From contig JBGCEM010000024.1 in NCBI GenBank assembly GCA_045106335.1, forward strand, positions 77,626 to 141,625: a stretch of DNA of 64,000 nucleotides. Direction: 5' to 3'. The stretch's first letter is position 1, and each line of letters starts with the position of its first letter. Source of the stretch: Aliishimia sp045106335 (GTDB lineage Bacteria > Pseudomonadota > Alphaproteobacteria > Rhodobacterales > Rhodobacteraceae). A model generated the notes under the pieces. That model saw only the letters and a list, made by a program, of their open reading frames with translations, was not told the DNA's origin and made no database searches. Below, piece after piece: positions 7,783-16,498 of this stretch. The position numbers and the translations under genes are program-made.

Positions 7783-9092
7783 TGGATCCGTTAACCATTG
7801 GAATTCTGGCCTTTGTGGCCCTGTTTATCCTGCTTGTACTGACGGTGCCGATTGGCTTTGCTATGGGGCTATGCGGCTTGGCGGGCATGTCGATGATCAT
7901 CGGCTTGGCCCCGTCGCTGTCGCTGTTTGGCACCACGGTTTACGAGACAACGGTGACTTATGATCTTTCAATCGTGCCGCTGTTTGTGCTGATGGGGGCC
8001 GTCGCGGCACGATCTGGTTTAAGCCAAGAACTATACGGTGCGTTCAACGCTTGGTTTGGTGCGTTTCGGGGCGGTCTGGCCCTGGCCACTGTCGGTGCGT
8101 GCGGTGCGTTTGCGGCGATCTGCGGATCATCCGTCGCGACTGCGGCCACCATGTCCAAAGTCGCATTGCCCGAGATGAAGCGCTACAATTACGGCGATGA
8201 TCTGGCCACCGGGTCGGTCGCGGCGGGGGGCATCATCGGCATCCTGATCCCGCCCTCGGTGGTGTTGGTGCTGTATGGCGTGCTGACCGAAACTTCGATC
8301 GGGGACTTGTTTATCGCAGGCTTCTTGCCTGGGGTTCTCACGATATTGGGCTTTATGTTGGTGGTGGTGATTGTCACGCGCCTGAACCCGGCCATTGGGC
8401 CTGCTGGGCCACGGGTGTCCTTGGGCGAAAAATTTGCTGCATTGGGCCGCACTTGGGCGATAATCCTATTGTTTGCATTGGTCATCGGCGGAATCTATTT
8501 CGGAGTCTTCACCCCAACAGAAGCAGCGGGCATTGGAGCCGTCGGCGCGTTCGTGATCTCGGCGCTGAGACGCCGCTTAAGCCTTGGCAACATCCGCGAA
8601 GCTCTGATGGAAACCGTCACCACAACGGCCATGATCTTTACCATTCTGATTGGGGCGCTGACCCTAAACAACCTCATGGTATTTTCTGGCATCGCCGGGG
8701 CACTGTCGGGCTTTGTGTCGGGGCTGGATATGCACCCGATGGCAGTGATGGCGGTGATTTTGCTGATCTATTTGGTCATGGGCTGCTTCTTGGACGCGCT
8801 GGCAATGATCTTGCTGACTGTACCGATCTTCTTCCCGATCATCACCGATTTGGGGTTCGATCCTGTCTGGTTCGGCGTCATCGTTGTCATGGTGGTCGAA
8901 TTGGGCCTGATCACGCCACCCATTGGGATGAACGTCTTTGTCATCAAAGGGATGGTGCCGGATGTTAAGCTGTCTGCGATCTATAAAGGGGTGATCCCGT
9001 TCGTGATCGCGCAGTTCGTTTTGATCATCATGGTCTTTCTGATCCCCGGCATTGCCTTGTGGTTGCCCGAAACGGCCAGCGCGTTCCGTTAA
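7782..9092 (+). CDS. dctM: TRAP transporter large permease (DctM family)
   Basis: A 436-aa, highly hydrophobic protein with about 12 predicted membrane segments, the length typical of DctM. Recognisable family features are the GLCGLAGMS start, GGIIGILIPPS near residue 150, FTPTEAAGIGA near 245 and the C-terminal LGLITPPIGMNVFV near 375. It forms the sodium-driven translocation channel with DctQ. Its stop overlaps by 4 bp the stop of the convergent AMP ligase, with no terminator between. The substrate is inferred from the adjacent aromatic-degradation genes. Confidence 0.93.
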   Translation: MDPLTIGILAFVALFILLVLTVPIGFAMGLCGLAGMSMIIGLAPSLSLFGTTVYETTVTYDLSIVPLFVLMGAVAARSGLSQELYGAFNAWFGAFRGGLALATVGACGAFAAICGSSVATAATMSKVALPEMKRYNYGDDLATGSVAAGGIIGILIPPSVVLVLYGVLTETSIGDLFIAGFLPGVLTILGFMLVVVIVTRLNPAIGPAGPRVSLGEKFAALGRTWAIILLFALVIGGIYFGVFTPTEAAGIGAVGAFVISALRRRLSLGNIREALMETVTTTAMIFTILIGALTLNNLMVFSGIAGALSGFVSGLDMHPMAVMAVILLIYLVMGCFLDALAMILLTVPIFFPIITDLGFDPVWFGVIVVMVVELGLITPPIGMNVFVIKGMVPDVKLSAIYKGVIPFVIAQFVLIIMVFLIPGIALWLPETASAFR

Positions 9093-10513
9093 GCGCCGCG
9101 TCCGTCGTGATGGGCGAGCATTGCGCGCACATCTGCTGCCACAACCTTGCCCATCGCGTTGCGGGGTAAAGCCGGCACAAACACCACGCGGCTGGGATGT
9201 TTGTAACGCGCAAGTTTGCCGTTTAGACGCGCCAATATCGCCTGCGCCGTGATGGGCTTTGAGGCCACAGCCACCACTATGGGCGTTTCACCCCATTTGG
9301 GGTCCGGCATACCGACGACAGACAGCTCTGAAATGCCGGGAGTGTCGCGTAAAATGCGTTCAATCTCGGCGGGATAGATGTTTTCGCCGCCCGAAATGAT
9401 GATGTGTTTGATCCGGTCCAAGAAGTAGTACTGACCGTTCGTGTCGACCCGCGCGACATCGCCAGTTTTGAACCAGCCATCCTGAATATCGGCTGCTGTT
9501 TGGGCGGGATTGTTCCAATATTCCAGCAAAGTATTTGCACCGCGCACCCAAATCTCGCCCGGGTTTTGGTCCTGCCCGTCGGGCCCAACCAGCCTAATAT
9601 CGCAGGACCCGCGCCGCCCAATCGAGCCAACCGTTGCCATCGCATCCAGATGGGTTTGGTAAATCGCAAATGGCGCGGTTTCTGTCGCGCCATAGATCTG
9701 CACCAGAGGGATGCCGCGATGATGCACGGCGTCGATCAGATCCGCAGGCACGTCGGTGGATCCAATCGACAAACATCGCAAACTTCTAAGGTCGGCTTCA
9801 GCCCAAATCTTGCTCTGTAATACGGCGCTTAAAACGGTAGGAACAGTGATCGCCGCCTGCACCCGTTGCAGGTCCTGGACCATCGCGTCTGGGTCAAATG
9901 TCTGGTGTAAAATTACTGTCGCGCCAATGGAAAAGGCGGGCGTTGGCAGGATGTTTAAGCCTCCAACATGGAAAAGCGGCAACACGTTCAAAACGGTGTC
10001 GCCCGGCGTTAAGCCATGGGCCTGCACGGACATGGCCGCATTGGCGATTATCGCGTCTTGGGCCAGAACGACCCCCTTGGGCGCGCCTGTAGACCCCGAA
10101 GTGTAGACGATCATCAACGGGTCGGATGTCGCGGCTTCAAGGCGCTTTCCTTGCGGGGTCGCGATGGGCAAGCCTTGTGCCTTTTGTGCAAACGCGTCGT
10201 CCCAGAACACCGTTGAAGGGCTACAATCTGTGACAATTGTCGCGATTTCATCATCCGCCAAACGCCAGTTCAGGGGGACAAAAATCGCCCCAATTCGCGC
10301 GCAAGCAAAGAGTAAAATGAACACGCGCGGGTTGTTCAAACCATACCACGCCACGCGGTCACCATGCGCAATCCCGCGCTGGGCCAAGTCGGTGACGGCG
10401 ACGTCGATTTGGGTGGCAAAATCTTTATAGCTCAGCCGTTTACCTAGAAATTCAATCGCGCAGGTGTCCGGATGTTTGGTCGCGCCATCCTGGATCCAGC
10501 GATCAATCGTCAT
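9089..10513 (-). CDS. AMP-dependent acyl-CoA synthetase
   Basis: A 474-aa adenylate-forming ligase with the P-loop YTSGSTGAPKG (137-147), the ATETAPF segment, the WFKTGDVARVD motif, and a C-terminal PRNAMGKV carrying the catalytic lysine. It is shorter than the 603-aa ligase at 1020 and of the general fatty/aryl acid CoA ligase type. It is last in a four-gene minus-strand operon and its start overlaps the acyl-CoA dehydrogenase end by 11 bp. Probably it activates a carboxylic intermediate for oxidation by that dehydrogenase. Specific substrate unknown. Confidence 0.88.
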   Translation of the reverse strand: MTIDRWIQDGATKHPDTCAIEFLGKRLSYKDFATQIDVAVTDLAQRGIAHGDRVAWYGLNNPRVFILLFACARIGAIFVPLNWRLADDEIATIVTDCSPSTVFWDDAFAQKAQGLPIATPQGKRLEAATSDPLMIVYTSGSTGAPKGVVLAQDAIIANAAMSVQAHGLTPGDTVLNVLPLFHVGGLNILPTPAFSIGATVILHQTFDPDAMVQDLQRVQAAITVPTVLSAVLQSKIWAEADLRSLRCLSIGSTDVPADLIDAVHHRGIPLVQIYGATETAPFAIYQTHLDAMATVGSIGRRGSCDIRLVGPDGQDQNPGEIWVRGANTLLEYWNNPAQTAADIQDGWFKTGDVARVDTNGQYYFLDRIKHIIISGGENIYPAEIERILRDTPGISELSVVGMPDPKWGETPIVVAVASKPITAQAILARLNGKLARYKHPSRVVFVPALPRNAMGKVVAADVRAMLAHHDGRGA

Positions 10514-11756
10514 CGCTTTCCCCGGGTTGGTACAATGCCCCCTTGCCGAGCATATCCAGACACAGCTCTGCCGTCCAAGGCAGCATCAAGGACCCACAAC
10601 GGCTGTCCCGATAGAGCCGTTCCAACGGCAAGGATCGCAACATCGACTGACCGCCACAGGTGCGGATCGCCAGTTGTGCTAGCTCATTTGCATTTTCCAT
10701 CACCGTGTGCTGCGCGACCCATGCGCGCATCAGACTGTCCTGGCTGGGATCGGGTTTGGCTTCGGATATCGCCTGAAACCACACTGCTTTGGTTTGCTCA
10801 AGCATCACCCGCATCTGCGCAACAGCAAGCTGTTTGGTCGGATACATGCGACGTTTGACGGGCGGCGTGCCAGGCACTTCGCCGCGCAAATAGCTGACTG
10901 TGAAATCATAACAGGCCTGCGCGATCCCAACATAAGCGGGCGTGAGGGTCATGAACATATGTGGCCATCGGCGCGCGGCACTGGGATAGACGCCCATTGG
11001 CATCAACTGAGCCTCATCGGGCACAAACACATCCTCAAAAATCAACGTGCGCGAGACGGTGCCGCGCATCCCCAACGGATCCCATTCCCCTTCGACCCGT
11101 ACACCTTCGGCGTCAGCAGGTACGGCGATATACATCGTATTGCGGCGTGAATGTGCGTCGTTGGGCTGCATCAATGCGGTGCACAGCGCGCCGTAATAAT
11201 TGGCGTGCCCGGATAGGGAGGCAAAAATTTTCTTGCCATTAATCCGCCAGCCGCCGGCTACCTTCAGCGCAGTTGTGCCAAACGCCTTAAACCCCGCCGC
11301 CGCCGCGCCGCCTTCGGAAAAGGGCTGCGCATAGATCTTGCCGTCGTTCAGGATCCGCCCGTAATGCAAGCGCCGCATCGCCTGATGCTGGGCGCGCGTG
11401 TCATCGTCAAACTCGAGCTGATCCAGCAGATCACCGGTCCACAAGCAGGACGACACATGCATGTTAAACGTCAGCGCCGTGGCTCCGCAAAACCGTCCGA
11501 TCTCGGTCGCGGTCAGCATATAGGTTTTCAGATCCGCGCCCAATCCGCCTTCGCTTTTGGGGATGCAAATGCCTAGCAATCCAGACGTGGCCAAGTCATT
11601 GTAGTTTTCGGTCGGAAAGCTGGCAGTGCGGTCGTAATGCGCAGCACGCGGTGCAAAATTCGCCGATGCCAAATCCCTGGCCAAGGTCGACAAATCGGCC
11701 TGTTGCTGGGTTAATCCCCAGGCGTCAGGTTCGAAAATTGGGGCGATATCGCTCAT
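10503..11756 (-). CDS. Acyl-CoA dehydrogenase family protein
   Basis: A 417-aa flavoprotein of the acyl-CoA dehydrogenase fold. The N-terminal helical domain has LGICIPKSEGGLGAD, the middle beta domain has MRGTVSRTLIFEDVFVP, and the C-terminal helices end in CGGQSMLRSLPLERLYRDSR. That last segment is the FAD/tetramer contact region of the family. It would oxidise an acyl-CoA, or act as an oxygenase-type ACAD, on an aryl-acyl intermediate. The start ATG forms an ATGA overlap with the upstream alpha/beta hydrolase. A CouN-like role, oxidising a hydroxyacyl-CoA next to the CouO-like hydrolase, is possible but unproven. Confidence 0.87.
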   Translation of the reverse strand: MSDIAPIFEPDAWGLTQQQADLSTLARDLASANFAPRAAHYDRTASFPTENYNDLATSGLLGICIPKSEGGLGADLKTYMLTATEIGRFCGATALTFNMHVSSCLWTGDLLDQLEFDDDTRAQHQAMRRLHYGRILNDGKIYAQPFSEGGAAAAGFKAFGTTALKVAGGWRINGKKIFASLSGHANYYGALCTALMQPNDAHSRRNTMYIAVPADAEGVRVEGEWDPLGMRGTVSRTLIFEDVFVPDEAQLMPMGVYPSAARRWPHMFMTLTPAYVGIAQACYDFTVSYLRGEVPGTPPVKRRMYPTKQLAVAQMRVMLEQTKAVWFQAISEAKPDPSQDSLMRAWVAQHTVMENANELAQLAIRTCGGQSMLRSLPLERLYRDSRCGSLMLPWTAELCLDMLGKGALYQPGESDDD

Positions 11757-12532
11757 ACCGGTCTCATTTCATTCAAAAAATTTGACAATAGGGCGTTGAA
11801 CATTTGGGGCTGTTCCTGGTGCAGCATATGTCCGGCCCCGTCGAGCACATGGACCTGCGCATTGGGGATGCGCGCGGCCATTTTTTCCATCGTTTTGACA
11901 GGGGCATTGCGGTCCACGGATCCAGCGACCAACATTGCAGGACAGGCCAAATCACCCAGATCACGCGCACGATCAAATGTGACGAGGCACTGCAAAATAC
12001 CGCGCCAAGTGGCTTCTGGAACACGGGCCAGCGCGGCTTCTATCTGTTTGATTTCTAATGGGTCTGCATCTGGCCCTACCAAATGTGGGGCAGTTTCAGC
12101 AGCCATCTGTGCCATGGTTTGACCCTGGTCTAACGGGTCTAGCCGAGCCTTTAGAAACGCCGCTTTGAAACTGTCATCGCGCCCGCCAAACCGTGGCGTT
12201 GTGGCCACCAAACTGATCGACGCCACTTGATGCGGAACCCGCAACGCATGATCCAACGCAAGCATCCCGCCAATAGACTGCCCCAGCAGATGGACCGGTC
12301 CGCCAAGCCCATCAATCAACGCCTGTAGCCGCTGCGACAAATGGGCAAAATCGGGCGGCATTTGACGAACTTCTGAGGCGCCATACCCGGGCATGTTCCA
12401 AGCAACCACGCGGGTGTCGGCAAACGCGCTCATCTGATGGTGAAAGCTGCTCGCATCTGTGCCGATCCCATGCAGGCAAAGCAATGTGCGACTGCCCTGA
12501 CCTGCCACTTTATAGCTCAGCCCGTCGATCAT
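11753..12532 (-). CDS. Alpha/beta hydrolase
   Basis: A 259-aa single-domain alpha/beta hydrolase with a complete triad: Ser86 in GQSIGG, Asp207 in AGSVDRNAP and His235 in GAGHMLH. The oxyanion-hole motif HGIG is at 21-24. No signal peptide, so cytoplasmic. It overlaps by ATGA both the NicX-like gene upstream and the dehydrogenase downstream. In nicotinate catabolism the ring-cleaving NicX works with an alpha/beta hydrolase (NicD, deformylase). The same pairing here suggests it hydrolyses the ring-opened product, but it could also be an enol-lactone or meta-cleavage hydrolase. Confidence 0.88.
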   Translation of the reverse strand: MIDGLSYKVAGQGSRTLLCLHGIGTDASSFHHQMSAFADTRVVAWNMPGYGASEVRQMPPDFAHLSQRLQALIDGLGGPVHLLGQSIGGMLALDHALRVPHQVASISLVATTPRFGGRDDSFKAAFLKARLDPLDQGQTMAQMAAETAPHLVGPDADPLEIKQIEAALARVPEATWRGILQCLVTFDRARDLGDLACPAMLVAGSVDRNAPVKTMEKMAARIPNAQVHVLDGAGHMLHQEQPQMFNALLSNFLNEMRPV

Positions 12533-13635
12533 ACCGGCACGCCTTTGCTCACAACAAGGTCCCCATCCAAGCGGATATCGCAGCCCATCATCGGCAAATC
12601 AAAATGGCCACGTGTGAAGCGTTTTGCGAACTCATTCGCGCCTGTCGAGTACAGAAAATTTCCGGCCAAAGCGCGTAGTTCAGTGCCATTTAAGTCGTGT
12701 TTATCATACATTGTAAGCGCTTCGTAGCGTGCGGCAGGGTTCAGTCCCCAGCCCACATGGCTGGTAGCAAAGGCCAAAGGATCGTCGAAATCCGCAAGGT
12801 AGCTGCGCATCAACTTTGCATCGGTGCCTGTGCCGTCGATCTGTGTCACGAAATCGGCATCTAAAGTGAACACCACCTGGGACTCAAAATAGCGTTTAAA
12901 CGTTAGGTTCAAATCCCCTGGCTGGAACACCAAACGCCCATTGACCGAACCTGCTTTGGGAAAGCTGACGATCAAACCCGCGGGCCAATGCGCCAAGGTA
13001 CCAGGGCGATCAGTATAGCCCCAAATTCCGACGCTGGCTGCTCCTGTCATATCGACGTGCAACTCTGTTCCAGCATCCGACGTCACTGTCATTTCGGACG
13101 CGTTGCGGCAGCGGCCCATCGCCGCGCGGACTGTTGCTTTCATTTTGGGATCCGGCACAAGCCGTGCCAAGATATCGGGATGTTCGTTTGAAATATTCAG
13201 GATGCGCGCGCCTGATTGCAGGATCTTTCCAGTTTGGCGCGCATGCATGAGGCCCTCGATCGTTAGGTCAATGACTACATCGGCGGCACATAATTGATCG
13301 ACAGCAACCGGTGCTGTGTTCAAGGCCTCGCAAGACCCAGTGGATCGAATAATCGGCCCGTCAGGCGCGGAAGGCGAGGGTACAACAAGGGATTTAAACG
13401 CCAGCCCCATATCGGCCAAAGCCGCCCTCGCCAACGCAACATTCACACTGCGGGATCCCGTTTCGGACAGCACGACCACCTGTTCGGACGACGTGATCTG
13501 ACACAACTCAAAAACTTGGCGAAAGGCTGCCTGCCAGCTGGGGTTGTGTTCACTCGAATACATCATCCCAAATGTGTCACAGCCCGCGCTGATTTGGTCA
13601 AGATCGTTTCGCTGGACCTGAGACAGTCGCGCCAA
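12529..13635 (-). CDS. NicX-like protein (2,5-dihydroxypyridine 5,6-dioxygenase / M29-like family)
   Basis: A protein of 368 aa from a TTG at 13635. No good RBS is seen there, and ATG at 13566 or 13563 may be the true start. It resembles NicX of Pseudomonas putida, as I recall that sequence, in its C-terminal half: GYxDxPGxxxHWPxG, the GDLxLxFKxY strand, SHVGWG, GNFLYSTG and GHFDLP. The residues matching the Fe(II) ligands are present as His293, His344 and Asp346. NicX opens a dihydroxylated pyridine ring. The operon with an alpha/beta hydrolase fits that chemistry. Alternatively it acts on a non-nitrogen diol or is an M29-type peptidase relative. Confidence 0.72.
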   Translation of the reverse strand: MARLSQVQRNDLDQISAGCDTFGMMYSSEHNPSWQAAFRQVFELCQITSSEQVVVLSETGSRSVNVALARAALADMGLAFKSLVVPSPSAPDGPIIRSTGSCEALNTAPVAVDQLCAADVVIDLTIEGLMHARQTGKILQSGARILNISNEHPDILARLVPDPKMKATVRAAMGRCRNASEMTVTSDAGTELHVDMTGAASVGIWGYTDRPGTLAHWPAGLIVSFPKAGSVNGRLVFQPGDLNLTFKRYFESQVVFTLDADFVTQIDGTGTDAKLMRSYLADFDDPLAFATSHVGWGLNPAARYEALTMYDKHDLNGTELRALAGNFLYSTGANEFAKRFTRGHFDLPMMGCDIRLDGDLVVSKGVPV

Positions 13636-13699
13636 AAGGTAGCGCTGGACGGCGCTGTGAAACGCGGGCTAAGTCTGTGGGAACAAACAAAGGTGCACA

Positions 13700-14740
13700 A
13701 TGTTTCTGAAAAATGCTTGGTATGTCGCCGCTTGGGATCATGAAGTCACCCGTGAGTTGCAGCAACTCTTGGTGCTTGGTGAAAAGATCTGCGTGTTCCG
13801 CACCGAGGCAGGCGATCTGGTCGCCCTTGAAGACGCCTGCCCGCACCGCAAACTGCCTTTGTCGAAAGGCCGGATTAAAGGGGACACGGTCGAATGCGGC
13901 TATCACGGGCTGACGTTCAACTGTGTGGGTCAATGCGTTTGGGCGCCGGGGACTGGCGGGATCCCGTCCAACGCCAAAGTGCACGCCTATCCCTTGTACA
14001 AGAAATATGGGTTGGTTTGGATTTGGATGGGCAACCCGGCTTTGGCCGATCCTTTAGACATCTTCGAAATCGAAAACTACGATAACCCAGAATGGGGCAT
14101 CAATCGTGGCGCGGCGATGGAGCTGGATTGTAACTACCTGCTAATGTGCGATAATTTGCTGGATCCGACCCATGTGGCGTGGGTACATCAAAGCAGTTTT
14201 GCCGCAGCTGCCACCAAAGATACGCCGCTGCGGATCACCAAAAACGAGACTGGCGTTATCGTGCACCGTTGGATGATGGATCACGAACCGGCCCCGTTTT
14301 ACAAAAAAGTGGTGGAATTCGAGGGCAATTGCGACCGCCTCCAACATTACGAGGTCCGCTACCCCTCGCATGCCTTGGTCCGTGCTATATTTACCCCGGC
14401 AGGCACTGGTGGCCCGGATGGTTCCTTGCACGACAAAACGTTCATCATGGACAGTTACAACTTTATGACGCCCACAAATGAGGGTCAAACGCGCTATTAT
14501 TGGTTCCAACTGCGCAACATCCGCCCCGATGATGCCGCCCTGTCGCAGATGATGACGGAAGATGTGCAGCATGCCTTTGAAGAAGACCGCGATGTGCTGA
14601 ACGAGGTTCAAAAAGGCATGAGTAACAAAACCTCGCCCCATATCGACCTACCAATTGATGGAGGCCAATTGCGGTTCCGCCGCCAGCTTCAAGCCATAAT
14701 CAACGAAGAACAACAAGTCGATCGGCAAATGGCGGAATAA
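13700..14740 (+). CDS. Rieske ring-hydroxylating oxygenase, VanA-like
   Basis: A 346-aa oxygenase component. The Rieske [2Fe-2S] motif is complete (Cys47-x-His49 and Cys66-x2-His69). The mononuclear iron site DNLLDPTHVAWVH carries the two histidines and the bridging aspartate of VanA-type O-demethylases and monooxygenases. It is divergent from the NicX-like operon with a 64-bp shared promoter gap and has AAAGG before its ATG. It would demethylate or hydroxylate an aromatic or heteroaromatic carboxylate. No reductase partner (VanB-like) lies in the window, so electrons must come from an unlinked reductase. Confidence 0.9.
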   Translation: MFLKNAWYVAAWDHEVTRELQQLLVLGEKICVFRTEAGDLVALEDACPHRKLPLSKGRIKGDTVECGYHGLTFNCVGQCVWAPGTGGIPSNAKVHAYPLYKKYGLVWIWMGNPALADPLDIFEIENYDNPEWGINRGAAMELDCNYLLMCDNLLDPTHVAWVHQSSFAAAATKDTPLRITKNETGVIVHRWMMDHEPAPFYKKVVEFEGNCDRLQHYEVRYPSHALVRAIFTPAGTGGPDGSLHDKTFIMDSYNFMTPTNEGQTRYYWFQLRNIRPDDAALSQMMTEDVQHAFEEDRDVLNEVQKGMSNKTSPHIDLPIDGGQLRFRRQLQAIINEEQQVDRQMAE

Positions 14741-14798
14741 GCGCTTGCCCATTGCGCCATGTCACAAGATTTGAACACTCAGAACCCCGAAAGATCAT

Positions 14799-15206
14799 AT
14801 GCCCAAATTGAAAATCTCAGCCGCCCAGATGGTCGAAAATGCCAGGAATCGGATCGAAGAAGTCGAGACGCCCGATTTGATCAAAAGGGTCGCCGATCCC
14901 AATGTCGTCATCGTCGATATCCGGGATGTGCGCGAACGCCAACGCTCCGGGTTTATTCCCGGATCAGTACATGCACCACGCGGCATGGTCGAATTCTGGG
15001 TCGATCCTGACAGCCCATATTTCAAAGAGGTCTTCGGCCAAGACAAAACATATGTCTTTCACTGTGCCAGCGGATGGCGGTCAGCCCTGACAGTGGCAAC
15101 GTTGCAAGACATGGGGTTCAAGGCCGCACATTTGAAAGAGGGTTTTTCAACTTGGGAAAAACACGGTGGCCCCGTTGAAAAACCTGAACCGCCCTCGAAA
15201 GCTTAG
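14799..15206 (+). CDS. Rhodanese-like domain protein
   Basis: A 135-aa single rhodanese domain with the active-site loop HCASGWRS (catalytic Cys89) and the N-terminal VIVDIRDVRERQRSGFIPGS that precedes it in the fold. No signal peptide. Such proteins carry persulfide sulfur. It starts 58 nt after the Rieske oxygenase on the same strand and probably shares its transcript. A link to oxygenase Fe-S maintenance or to a sulfur-containing substrate is only a guess. Confidence 0.88.
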   Translation: MPKLKISAAQMVENARNRIEEVETPDLIKRVADPNVVIVDIRDVRERQRSGFIPGSVHAPRGMVEFWVDPDSPYFKEVFGQDKTYVFHCASGWRSALTVATLQDMGFKAAHLKEGFSTWEKHGGPVEKPEPPSKA

Positions 15207-15224
15207 CGACAAAGGGCAAGATGA

Positions 15225-15833
15225 CTAATCACTTGCTGCGTTATGTTTCCCAACAGACCAACCCGTCGCATCTGCCAATCTCTCTGTGCCGCGTGCATGC
15301 GGCAGCTCTTCCAAAGATGTTCCCATACTGTCATTCCACCGATTTAAGTACCCAAATAACGCTACGACAGCCGTAATCTCAGCAATCGCATCTTCGGACC
15401 AATGCGCCCGCAGTCGGTCAGCAACATCATCCGTCACCATATTCGGAACCGAAGCCGCAGCATGCGCAAAAGCCAACGCCGCTTTTTCCGCATCAGAATA
15501 ATGCGGATTGTTTTCAAATTCATAAACGCCGTTAAGCCGCTCTTCCGAGGCGCCAAAACGTTCCGAGGCCAAAATCATATGTGCCTGACAATACAAACAC
15601 CCGGATGCAAAACTGGCAACGTAGCCAATCAAGCGTTTGAATTCTAACGTAACTTCGCCGTAATCCGCCATCACCGCTTTGTTAAGCTCAGTATACGCAA
15701 GCGCAATCGCAGGGCGGCGCGCCATCGTACGAATAGAGTTCGGGATGCCCCCTAACGTTCCACGAAAAAAAGAAAATTCTTCAAGTAGTTCTGGCTCTAA
15801 CGCAGCTTCTTCTAAGGCGGGAATAAGTGGCAT
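15225..15833 (-). CDS. Carboxymuconolactone decarboxylase/AhpD-like protein
   Basis: A 202-aa all-helical protein of the CMD/AhpD superfamily, peroxidase-related subfamily. It carries the redox motif CLYCQAH (Cys79, Cys82, His85) and a LEFKRLIGYVASFASG helix ahead of it. Expected function is thiol-dependent peroxide or alkylhydroperoxide detoxification in the cytoplasm, not decarboxylation, because the CxxC pair is present. The ATG has AGGAG 8 nt upstream. It converges with the rhodanese gene. A role in oxidative stress from oxygenase chemistry next door is plausible. Confidence 0.85.
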   Translation of the reverse strand: MPLIPALEEAALEPELLEEFSFFRGTLGGIPNSIRTMARRPAIALAYTELNKAVMADYGEVTLEFKRLIGYVASFASGCLYCQAHMILASERFGASEERLNGVYEFENNPHYSDAEKAALAFAHAAASVPNMVTDDVADRLRAHWSEDAIAEITAVVALFGYLNRWNDSMGTSLEELPHARGTERLADATGWSVGKHNAASD

Positions 15834-15921
15834 CCAATGTCTCCTAACTCAGTCAACTCAACCTAAATCCCTGCTAACAAACAAACCAGTGAAGAGTGCG
15901 ACAGGGGCGCTGGCTTCACCC

Positions 15922-16374
15922 TCAAACGCTCAGTTGACTGCTTTTCAAGACGCGCACACCACTGATCCGCCACCCGTCCGCAGTCTGCGTCATCGAATAT
16001 TCCAGCAAAAAAGCCCGACCTGCCGAATCCACGACATCCACATCCTGAAATGTCTGCCCGTTTTCTACACGCAAGTCGCGATACTTTACATCAGAAGGTC
16101 GCCAGACCATCGGATACCCTTGCTGAACCATCCGACCAAAATTCTGCGGCGTTCCAAACAAACCTTGAATATTTGGGTGCGCATATTCAAATGCTGTTGT
16201 GAAATCATCCACCTGAAAGGCTTCGATTTGACTGGAAATCACGCGCCTTATCTCATCTTGCTGAGCATCCGCGCGGGGCGCAACCATCAAAAAACAAAGC
16301 GCAATCGCCAGAATAAAATACCGCATGTGACACCTCTCTCTCTCCACAAAATAGCTAGCGTCGCACACCCTCAA
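15922..16374 (-). CDS. DUF4864 domain-containing exported protein
   Basis: A protein of 150 aa. An internal ATG at 16326 (MRYFILAIALCFLMV) would give a cleaner signal peptide ending about ADAQQ, and I think that start is the more likely one. The mature part shows the short alpha+beta domain I recognise as DUF4864 (VISSQIEAFQVDDFTTAFEYA, then FGTPQNFGRMVQQGYPMV, then a YSMTQTADGWRISGV end). This is a cystatin/NTF2-like fold of unknown function, probably periplasmic. The neighbours give no functional hint. Confidence 0.75.
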   Translation of the reverse strand: MRVCDASYFVERERCHMRYFILAIALCFLMVAPRADAQQDEIRRVISSQIEAFQVDDFTTAFEYAHPNIQGLFGTPQNFGRMVQQGYPMVWRPSDVKYRDLRVENGQTFQDVDVVDSAGRAFLLEYSMTQTADGWRISGVRVLKSSQLSV

Positions 16375-16399
16375 ATCAAATTTGTCTTCACTTAGCCTT

Positions 16400-16435
16400 T
16401 AAACTCCGGGAGGTTTGGAGGGCAGCGCCCTCCAT
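16400..16435 (-). repeat. Dispersed hairpin element, copy 1
   Basis: On the + strand TAAACTCCGGGAGGTTTGG leads into a perfect 7-bp hairpin GGAGGGC-agc-GCCCTCC and ends CAT. A second copy with compensating base changes is at 28885-28920. Both stand just downstream of a minus-strand gene in the same polarity. I recall similar CTCCGGGG-type elements as frequent intergenic elements in Rhodobacteraceae. Confidence 0.6.
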
Positions 16436-16439
16436 GGCC

Positions 16440-16481
16440 TGTGCGGCCGCGCACAAATAAAAACGCGCGGGCGTAGCCCGC
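16440..16481 (-). terminator. Rho-independent terminator of lysK (with a second hairpin behind it)
   Basis: Read on the minus strand, GCGGGC-tac-GCCCGC (16481-16467) is followed by GCGTTTTTATTT, a classic intrinsic terminator 18 nt after the lysK stop. A further hairpin TGTGCG-cggc-CGCACA (16455-16440) follows at once. Confidence 0.8.
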
Positions 16482-16498
16482 ACCAGTCTTTTAAGATC

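Noticed and set aside
12900..12925. A GGTTCAAATCCCC stretch like a tRNA T-loop
   Set aside because: It lies inside the NicX-like coding region and no acceptor, D or anticodon arms can be folded around it.
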